Both the position numbers and the translations under genes were made by a program. Positions 57,765 to 64,000 of a DNA stretch of 64,000 nt are shown piece by piece. The DNA is from Subdoligranulum variabile (GTDB lineage Bacteria > Bacillota > Clostridia > Oscillospirales > Ruminococcaceae), in assembly GCA_004552305.1 (NCBI GenBank), contig SFOX01000008.1, positions 1 to 64,000 on the forward strand. The letters run 5' to 3'. Under the pieces are notes generated by a model that was given only the letters and a program-made list of their open reading frames with translations, did not search any database and had not been told where the DNA came from. Numbering within the stretch: the first letter of the stretch is position 1; every line of letters begins with the position of its first letter.

Positions 57765-60700
57765 ATGCCGAAATTCAGCGTTAAAAAACCGTTTACTGTG
57801 CTGGTGGCGGTCATTCTGGTCATTGTGCTGGGGTTTGTCAGCCTCAGCGGGATGCAGACCGACCTGCTGCCCAATATGAACCTGCCGTACCTGATGGTCA
57901 TCACCACCTATCCCGGCGCCAGCCCCGAGCAGGTCGAGGGCGAGGTCACCAAGCCCATTGAGGACAGCCTTGCCACGCTGAACGGTGTTAAAAATGTCAC
58001 CAGCCAAAGCAATGAAAACTACAGCCTTGTCACCTTGGAGTACGAGGATAAAACCAATATGGACAGCGCTATGGTCAAGGCCAGCACGGCGCTGAACCAG
58101 CTGGGCGATGCATTGCCCGGCGTATGCTCGACCCCGATGCTGATCGAAATGTCGCCCGATATGCTTGCCACGCAGTACATTGCAGTCAGCCGTGACGATA
58201 TGGACATCTACGAATTGTCCGATTATGTCGAAAACACGCTGCTGCCAAAGCTGGGGCGTGTGGACGGTGTGGCGCGTATTTCCACAACCGGGCTTGTGAA
58301 AAAGACCGTGGAGATCACGCTGAACCAGGACAAGATCGATGCGGTCAACGACAAGCTGCTGGTGCAGGTCAGCGACCGTCTGGCGGATGCCAAGGCGGAG
58401 CTGGACAAGAGCCAGGCACAGCTGAACACCACCAAAAAACAACTGGAGGACGCGCAAAAACAGGTACAGGCGGGCAAGCAGCAGCTGACCGTCCAAAAGG
58501 ACAGCGTGACCGCCCAGCTGAAGGACGCCATACAAAAAATTGACGAGCAGCTGCCCGAGGTGACCGGTCAGGTGGCGGAGCTGGGCAATCAGCTGCAGGA
58601 ATTGCAGCGCCAGCTGGACAACCTCAAGATGGATGCCGACCGGCTGCCCGGCATCGGCGTGCCGATGAACGAGGAGCTGTACGCCAAGGGGCTGGCAGTC
58701 GTGGCGGAATACGCCCCGCAGTACACCGCCGACACGCGGCCTGACACTTGGGAACAGGCGAAGGCGGACGCCGCCAAGCGCGCCGCGCTGCAAGCCGACT
58801 GCAGCGACGCTGCCGCCGCCCTGCGCAGCGCTATTGAAAACGACAACGGCACCAACCTGCCCGCCCTGAACGAAAAGCAGCTGTACCTGACGGCACTTTC
58901 CGCCGCGCTGACGCTGGAGCAGCAACAGCAGGACACCGCCGCCGCCATCACCGATCTCAACGCCAAAATCGACGGGCTGAACGCGCAGCTGCAGGCGCTG
59001 AACGACCAGCGCGCACAGCTGCAAGCCACGCTGGAGGGGCTGACGCAAAACCCGCTGGACCCCTCGCTGGGGGCGCTGGCAAGCCAGCTGCTGTTCAGCG
59101 GCAGCGAGGCGCAGCTGGGCTTGGGCGAGTACCAGATCACCGACGGTCTGACCCAGCTGCAGGCAGGGCAGGCACAGCTGGACGCCGCCCGCAAACAGTA
59201 CGAATCCGCCCGCGAGGAGGCACTGAAAAACGCCAACCTTGACCAGCTTTTGAACATCACAACGCTGTCGCAGCTGATTATGGCGCAAAACTTCTCGATG
59301 CCCGCCGGGTACATCGACGACACCGATGGCAACAGCTATGTGCTGAAGGTCGGCACCCCCTACGACAGCGTGGACGCGCTGGGCGATATGGTGCTGTGCG
59401 CCGTACCCGGCGTGGGCGATGTACAGCTGCAGGATGTCGCCGACGTCCGGCTGACCGACAACGCCGATGCCAGCTACGCCAAGGTGGGCGAAAACCGCGC
59501 GGTGCTGCTGTCGGTCTACAAAGGCTCGACCGCCTCGACCTCCGCCGTGTCCAAGGCGATGAACGCCGAAATGACCGCGCTGGAAGCCGATAACAGCGCC
59601 CTGCATCTGACCGCCATTATGGACCAGGGCGACTACATCAAGCTGATCGTGCGCAGCGTGCTGTCCAACCTGATCGAGGGTGCGATCCTCGCCGTGATCG
59701 TGCTGGCGTTCTTCTTAAAGGACCTGCGCCCGACGCTGGTCGTGGCGATCAGTATGCCGCTGAGCGTGCTGTTTGCCATTGTGCTGATGTATTTTTCCGG
59801 TATAACGTTAAATATTTTGAGCCTGTCGGGCTTGGCGCTGGGCGTGGGTATGCTGGTGGACAACTCGGTCGTTGTCATTGAAAACATCTACCGCCTGCGC
59901 AACCGCGGCTTGCCCGCCGCCCGCGCCGCCGTGCAGGGTGCGCGGCAGGTGCAGGGCAGCATCATCTCGTCCACCATGACCACGGTCTGCGTGTTTTTGC
60001 CGCTGGTGTTCAGCTCCGGTATGGTCATGGAATTGATGGACGATATGGCGTGGACCATCACCTTCAGCCTGCTGGCGTCGCTGGTCGTGGCGCTGACCGT
60101 GGTACCCTGCGCCGGCTCCACGGTGCTGAAAAAGCCCAAGGACATCCGCCACCCGCTGTTTGACCGTATGCTGAACGGCTACGAAAAGCTGCTGCGGTTC
60201 TGCCTGCGCCGCAAGGCGGTGCCGCTGGCGCTGGCGGTGGTGCTGCTGGGCGTGTCGGTGTGGCGCGTTGCCACCATGGGCATTGTGCTGATCCCGGAAA
60301 TGAGTTCAAATCAGCTTTCGATGAGCCTGACCCTGCCCGCCGATACCCCCGATGCCGACTGCTTTGCCGCCGCCGATGCCGCCATGGCAGCGGTTTGCGG
60401 TGTGGACGGTGTCGAAACGGTGGGCGCGATGTCCGGGGGCAGCAATTCGATGGCTGCCACCGTCGGGCTTGGCGCCGACACCGCCGCTAACAACACCGAA
60501 ATGACCTTCTACATTCTGCTGACGGACGAGGGCGCTGCCCACGGGGACCGCGTGCAGCAGGACATTTTGCAGCGCACCTCCGGCTTAAACGGCGAGGTCA
60601 GCCTGAACGCCAACGGTATGATGGATATGAGCGCGCTGTCCGGCAGCGGTGCCGAGGTGGATATTTACGGCAACGATCTGGACGACCTGCGCACCGCCGC

Positions 60701-61865
60701 CGACGCGGTAAAGACCGTGATGGCGGAAATCCCCGGCGTGGAGGATATCTCCGACGGGCAGGACGCGGGCGATGAGGAAGTACTGCTGACCATCGACAAG
60801 GACAAGGCGATGCGCAGCGGGCTGACCGTGGCGCAGATTTACCAAAAAATCGCCGCCGCGCTGAGTACCGACGCCACCGCGACCACGCTGACCGTGGAAA
60901 ACGAAACCTACACCGTCAAGGTCATCAATGCCGCCGACGTGCCGACACTGGACGCACTGTTTGATCTGGAGCTGACCGCCACCGCCATGGACGACAGCGG
61001 GCAGCAGGTGCAGACCACCCACACGCTGGGCGAGTTTGCCACCCGCAGCGTGCGCCCCGGCTACACGACCATCACGCGCGAGAACGGCGCACGCAAAATG
61101 ACGGTGACCGCCTCGACCGCCGCGGGGTACAATACCACGCTGATCACCCGCGAGCTGGCACCCAAGCTGGCGGCGCTGACGCTGCCCGCGGGCTGCACCA
61201 CTGAGATTGCGGGCGAGAGCAGCCAGGTTTCCGATATGCTGGCGCAGATGGCAAAAATGCTCGCACTGGCGCTGGTTTTTGTCTATTTTGTTATGGTGGC
61301 GCAGTTCCAGAGCCTGCTTTCGCCCTTTATTGTGCTGTTCACCATACCGCTGGCGTTCACCGGCGGTATGCTGGGGCTGATGGCGTTCGGCGAGCAGCTT
61401 TCGGTGATTTCGCTGATGGGCTTTTTGGTGCTGATGGGCGTTGTCGTAAACAACGGCATCGTCTTTGTGGACTACGCCAACCAGCTGCGCATCGGCGGGC
61501 TGCAGCGGCAGGATGCGCTGGTTGCCACCGGGCGCACCCGTATGCGTCCCATCCTGATGACCACGCTGACCACCGTGCTGGCGATGGTGACCATGCTGCT
61601 CAGCACCGATGCGGGCAGCGAGATGGGCAAGGGGATGGCGATCGTCATCATTGGCGGACTCGCCTATGCGACCCTGATGACGCTGTTTATCGTGCCGGTT
61701 TTGTATGACAGCTTCTACCGCAAGCCGCCCGTCAACGTGGATGTCGGGGACGAAGGGCTGGATGACCTGCCCGATGATGCCGCCGAGTTTGCCGCCGAGT
61801 TTGCCGCCCGCCGCGCTGCCGAGCAGCAGCCGCAAGACCCTGAGAAGGAGGAGAACGAGCTATGA
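57765..61865 (+). CDS. RND-family efflux transporter with a long coiled-coil insertion
   Basis: 1366 residues against about 1050 for typical RND pumps. TM1 (about 10-30) is followed by a first porter domain interrupted at about 198-495 by a Gln/Ala/Leu-rich helical insertion (LAEL-type heptads such as KAELDKSQAQLNTTKKQLED). The membrane core contains LSLSGLALGVGMLVDNSVVVIENIYRLR, then a second porter domain and TM block (SLMGFLVLMGVVVNNGIVFVDYANQL). It uses proton flux to expel drugs, lipids or peptides. RBS AGAGGGG precedes the ATG at 57765. The tail is acidic and Gln-rich. Confidence 0.92.
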   Translation: MPKFSVKKPFTVLVAVILVIVLGFVSLSGMQTDLLPNMNLPYLMVITTYPGASPEQVEGEVTKPIEDSLATLNGVKNVTSQSNENYSLVTLEYEDKTNMDSAMVKASTALNQLGDALPGVCSTPMLIEMSPDMLATQYIAVSRDDMDIYELSDYVENTLLPKLGRVDGVARISTTGLVKKTVEITLNQDKIDAVNDKLLVQVSDRLADAKAELDKSQAQLNTTKKQLEDAQKQVQAGKQQLTVQKDSVTAQLKDAIQKIDEQLPEVTGQVAELGNQLQELQRQLDNLKMDADRLPGIGVPMNEELYAKGLAVVAEYAPQYTADTRPDTWEQAKADAAKRAALQADCSDAAAALRSAIENDNGTNLPALNEKQLYLTALSAALTLEQQQQDTAAAITDLNAKIDGLNAQLQALNDQRAQLQATLEGLTQNPLDPSLGALASQLLFSGSEAQLGLGEYQITDGLTQLQAGQAQLDAARKQYESAREEALKNANLDQLLNITTLSQLIMAQNFSMPAGYIDDTDGNSYVLKVGTPYDSVDALGDMVLCAVPGVGDVQLQDVADVRLTDNADASYAKVGENRAVLLSVYKGSTASTSAVSKAMNAEMTALEADNSALHLTAIMDQGDYIKLIVRSVLSNLIEGAILAVIVLAFFLKDLRPTLVVAISMPLSVLFAIVLMYFSGITLNILSLSGLALGVGMLVDNSVVVIENIYRLRNRGLPAARAAVQGARQVQGSIISSTMTTVCVFLPLVFSSGMVMELMDDMAWTITFSLLASLVVALTVVPCAGSTVLKKPKDIRHPLFDRMLNGYEKLLRFCLRRKAVPLALAVVLLGVSVWRVATMGIVLIPEMSSNQLSMSLTLPADTPDADCFAAADAAMAAVCGVDGVETVGAMSGGSNSMAATVGLGADTAANNTEMTFYILLTDEGAAHGDRVQQDILQRTSGLNGEVSLNANGMMDMSALSGSGAEVDIYGNDLDDLRTAADAVKTVMAEIPGVEDISDGQDAGDEEVLLTIDKDKAMRSGLTVAQIYQKIAAALSTDATATTLTVENETYTVKVINAADVPTLDALFDLELTATAMDDSGQQVQTTHTLGEFATRSVRPGYTTITRENGARKMTVTASTAAGYNTTLITRELAPKLAALTLPAGCTTEIAGESSQVSDMLAQMAKMLALALVFVYFVMVAQFQSLLSPFIVLFTIPLAFTGGMLGLMAFGEQLSVISLMGFLVLMGVVVNNGIVFVDYANQLRIGGLQRQDALVATGRTRMRPILMTTLTTVLAMVTMLLSTDAGSEMGKGMAIVIIGGLAYATLMTLFIVPVLYDSFYRKPPVNVDVGDEGLDDLPDDAAEFAAEFAARRAAEQQPQDPEKEENEL

Positions 61866-62446
61866 ACCGCGATGTCCGCACCCTGCGCGAACACGCCCTG
61901 TACGCCGCCGCCCTGCGCCTGATCGAACAGGGTTGCGACCCCAAAGCGATGAAGGTGCAGCAAATTGCCGAGGCTGCCGGCATCGGCAAGGGGACGGTGT
62001 ATGAGTATTTTTCCTCCAAAAACGAAATTTTGCACGGTATGTCGCTGTATATTTTTGACGATGAGCTGAACCGCCTGCAGGTGCAGCTACAGGGCTGCAC
62101 CACGGCAGAGGGACTCGCCGCCGCCGTGGGGGAGTACCTGACCGATTTGGCAAAGACCCGTATGGGGGTGTACCGTATCATTGCCGGAAGCGCCGCGGGC
62201 GCACACCTGTGCGGCGACCCCGGCAAAAATCAGCGCACCGAGGCATTGCGCACGCTGGTGCGCAGCACGCTGCAGCGCCTGCAGGACGCCGGGCAGATTG
62301 CCCCCGCGCTGGGTATGGACTATTGCGTTTATGCGCTGGTCAGCGCCACGGCGGGCGGCTTTCTGGCGCTGGCAGCCGACCCGGGCATCGACCCCGATGC
62401 CATGGGCGGGCATATCTGCCGCCTGTTGGAGCGCGCGCTGCAATAA
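61862..62446 (+). CDS. TetR/AcrR-family repressor of the RND operon
   Basis: 194 residues. N-terminal TetR helix-turn-helix (LIEQGCDPKAMKVQQIAEAAGIGKGTVYEYFSSKNEI) and a helical ligand domain. Its ATG overlaps the exporter stop (ATGA). The palindrome at 57703 is the likely operator, and the inducer is probably an exporter substrate. Confidence 0.92.
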   Translation: MNRDVRTLREHALYAAALRLIEQGCDPKAMKVQQIAEAAGIGKGTVYEYFSSKNEILHGMSLYIFDDELNRLQVQLQGCTTAEGLAAAVGEYLTDLAKTRMGVYRIIAGSAAGAHLCGDPGKNQRTEALRTLVRSTLQRLQDAGQIAPALGMDYCVYALVSATAGGFLALAADPGIDPDAMGGHICRLLERALQ

Positions 62447-62482
62447 ACCGCCTTATTTCGCGCAAAAGCCGCAATTTGCCCA

Positions 62483-62511
62483 TTGACATTCCCATTGCCC
62501 GCTTTTATACT
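62483..62511 (+). promoter_or_regulatory. Promoter of the ECF S-component gene
   Basis: TTGACA (62483-62488), 17-bp spacer, TATACT (62506-62511). The leader is about 50 nt, too short for most riboswitches. Confidence 0.8.
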
Positions 62512-62567
62512 GGGTATGGTTGTTCCGAGTATGAACCACCATTGCGGAAAAAAGGAGTTATGGAATT

Positions 62568-63116
62568 ATGAAAAACAATACTGTAAAAACGTTTGTCGCC
62601 ATCGGTATCGGCGCGGCTCTGTTCTTTGTGCTGGGGCGCTTTGTTGCCATTCCCAGCCCGATCGCCAACACCAACATCAGCCTGCAGTATGCGGTGCTGG
62701 GTCTGCTGGCTGCCATGTACGGTCCCGTTGCCGGCGGTCTGATCGGCTTTATCGGTCACACCCTGATCGACCTGTCCTGGGGCGGTGCGCCGTGGTGGAG
62801 CTGGGTTCTGTCCTCTGCGCTGGTGGGCGTTATCGTCGGTCTGTTCGCCAAGAAGATGAACATTCAGGAGGGTGAGTTCGGCAAGAAGGAAGTCATCACC
62901 TTTGCCATCTCCAACGTGATTGCCCATGTGGTTGCGTGGTGCGCACTGGCGCCTGTGCTGGATATCCTGATTTATCAGGAGCCTGTCAATAAGGTCTTCG
63001 CACAGGGTGCCTTTGCCGCCATCTCCAACACGCTGACCGCTGTCATCGTCGGCAGCCTGCTGATTGTGGCGTTCACCAAGACGATTGCCAAGAAGGGGTC
63101 TTTGGATAAGGAATAA
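62568..63116 (+). CDS. ECF transporter S component (UPF0397-like)
   Basis: 182 residues, five or six membrane helices. The N-terminal FVAIGIGAALFFVLGRFVAIPSPIANTNISLQ and GPVAGGLIGFIGHTLIDL match UPF0397-type substrate-capture proteins, sometimes annotated as riboflavin-specific; the vitamin bound here is not proven. The ATPase gene 590 bp downstream is the fitting partner. RBS AAAGGAG lies 7 bp upstream. Confidence 0.9.
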   Translation: MKNNTVKTFVAIGIGAALFFVLGRFVAIPSPIANTNISLQYAVLGLLAAMYGPVAGGLIGFIGHTLIDLSWGGAPWWSWVLSSALVGVIVGLFAKKMNIQEGEFGKKEVITFAISNVIAHVVAWCALAPVLDILIYQEPVNKVFAQGAFAAISNTLTAVIVGSLLIVAFTKTIAKKGSLDKE

Positions 63117-63130
63117 TAGGGCATTGCCCG

Positions 63131-63625
63131 GAATGTGTACTTTCTTTGGACGCCCAAAGAAAGTACCAAAGAAAGGCGCCGCTACTTCCGAAGCGCGGGG
63201 CACGGCCGGGGGACCAGTCCCCCTGGACCCCCAAAGAGGAAGGTCGCGGACGGGCGGGGCTAAAAAATCGTCAAGACACATTTTTTGACGCCCCGCCCAC
63301 CCGCTCCCGTCTTACGGCTCCGCCGAAAAATTCACCACCCGCATATATGCCGCCCGTGCAATCTTCCCAACAATGCAATCTAACGGGCAAACCGCACGGG
63401 ACGCATCTATGCGTCCCCTACAAACCTGCCGGAAATTTGCATTTCCCCAATTATTGCTTGCCTTCCGGTTATTCGTAGGGAGGGGTCTTGACCCCTCCTT
63501 GCCACTTTGCGGTTGCTGCCAAATTCCCTGGCGGGGTCACCCCGCCCTACATCGCACTATATAAAAATGTGTCCGCAAAGCGGACACACCAAATCTTAAC
63601 TCTCCACTCTCCACTCTTAACTCTC
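63131..63625. repeat. Repeat island with a CTTTCTTT hairpin and modules E, G, D, A
   Basis: A perfect 12-bp hairpin TACTTTCTTTGG/CCAAAGAAAGTA (63138-63165), followed by another CCAAAGAAAGG. Next is a GGGCGGGGC/GCCCCGCCC structure with A6/T6 inside (63262-63298), E reversed (63390-63425), G (63480-63498), D reversed (63525-63552) and element A reversed (63565-63625). It separates the two ECF genes; no gene is visible. Confidence 0.7.
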
Positions 63626-63703
63626 ATCATTTATGTTTTCATCCGCCTTCCCCGCCGGGAAGGCATTTTGTTGTCTTTCACCCTACGTTCCGAGAGGTGC
63701 CCT

Positions 63704-64000
63704 ATGGCTCAAACCAAAACACCCATCATCTCTTTTCAAAATTTCAGCTTTCAGTACCGCGCGCAAAAACAGCCCACGCTGCACGATATCAATCTGGATA
63801 TCTACCCCGGCGAGCGTGTGCTGATCGCCGGTCCGTCCGGCAGCGGAAAAAGCACGCTGGCGGGCTGCATCAACGGGCTGAACCCCTACGCCAACCCCGG
63901 CAAAGCCACCGGCGCCCTGACAGTGGACGGCGTGGACGTCATGCACAGCAGCATCTTTGCGCTGAGCGCCCACGTCGGCACCGTGCTGCAGGACCCCGAC
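63704..64000 (+). CDS. ECF transporter ATPase, N-terminal part (cut by window edge)
   Basis: The 99 residues visible begin MAQTKTPIISFQNFSF. Walker A is AGPSGSGKSTLAGCINGL at about 46-63, and the Q-loop VLQDPD is at the edge. The NPGKATGALTVDG segment is typical of the fused two-domain EcfA (YkoD-like) that pairs with UPF0397-type S components. It couples ATP hydrolysis to vitamin uptake, probably with an EcfT encoded beyond the window. RBS GAGAGG lies 6 bp upstream. Confidence 0.88.
   Translation, partial: MAQTKTPIISFQNFSFQYRAQKQPTLHDINLDIYPGERVLIAGPSGSGKSTLAGCINGLNPYANPGKATGALTVDGVDVMHSSIFALSAHVGTVLQDPD

Noticed and set aside
57570..59606. 678-codon leftward frame opposite the RND gene
   Set aside because: Antisense shadow of the repetitive coiled-coil coding region; low-complexity Gln/Leu/Val translation and no RBS.
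62447..62567. Vitamin riboswitch before the ECF S component
   Set aside because: Only about 50 nt follow the promoter, too short for FMN, TPP or cobalamin aptamers.
63146..63478. 110-codon rightward protein in the last repeat island
   Set aside because: It is translated from hairpin repeats found elsewhere, is rich in Pro/Gly/Arg, and has no RBS.

Overview
This window comes from a G+C-rich Gram-positive gut anaerobe, most likely an Oscillospiraceae (Ruminococcaceae) member near Faecalibacterium, Gemmiger or Subdoligranulum. The support is gene content: a CD1247-type zinc-ribbon protein, YqeG, rpsU, a PPi-type phosphofructokinase, a glpK/FAD-oxidoreductase/DUF1667 operon, ECF transporter parts and lipoprotein signals, with no outer-membrane genes. 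The genus is inferred; no 16S gene is present.

Layout. 0.1-4.7 kb: a leftward, tightly coupled operon of a radical SAM/SPASM enzyme, a membrane protein with a nine-cysteine cytoplasmic tail, and a CbxX-like AAA+ ATPase. 5.1-7.4 kb: a polar amino acid ABC importer. 9.1-11.7 kb: a two-component system with a small membrane partner. 11.9-17.7 kb: rightward housekeeping genes (HAD, PFK, DUF1624, rpsU, yqeG, endonuclease-IV-like, a shortened EF-P, zinc ribbon). 18.1-26.7 kb: a leftward surface-glycan locus with an ABC-2 exporter, glycosyltransferases, and an aldolase, phosphatase and cytidylyltransferase that could make and activate a Kdo-like acid. 26.9-34.6 kb: pyrG, a PAP2 protein and the glycerol operon. 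34.7-50.3 kb: an HPr-like protein without its catalytic histidine, tex, yfhO, a deoxynucleotidase, dus, polA, tsaD, aroF, ybaK, an RsuA-type pseudouridine synthase and murE. 50.4-52.1 kb: a membrane-anchored XRE regulator, a fold-back MITE-like element and three tRNAs. 52.5-57.3 kb: a WbuXYZ-type sugar amidation trio with a hairpin-terminated leader, a predicted small RNA, an Lrp regulator and a glycosyltransferase. 57.7-62.4 kb: an RND exporter with a long coiled-coil insertion, its TetR repressor and a perfect 20-bp operator. 62.5-64 kb: ECF transporter genes running off the right edge.

How parts fit together. The two glycan regions suggest a cell-surface polymer carrying an acidic ulosonic sugar, with amidated amino sugars in the same or another glycan. 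Almost every intergenic gap over 300 bp is filled with the same few palindromic repeat modules in different orders and orientations. One module doubles as an intrinsic terminator at gene ends.

Candidates most worth following are the radical SAM/Cys-tail/AAA+ operon, the aldolase-based ulosonic acid pathway, the EF-P with about 26 residues missing, and the predicted small RNA plus leader terminator ahead of the amidation operon. Promoters, terminators and palindromes were found by eye; no searches or alignments were run.
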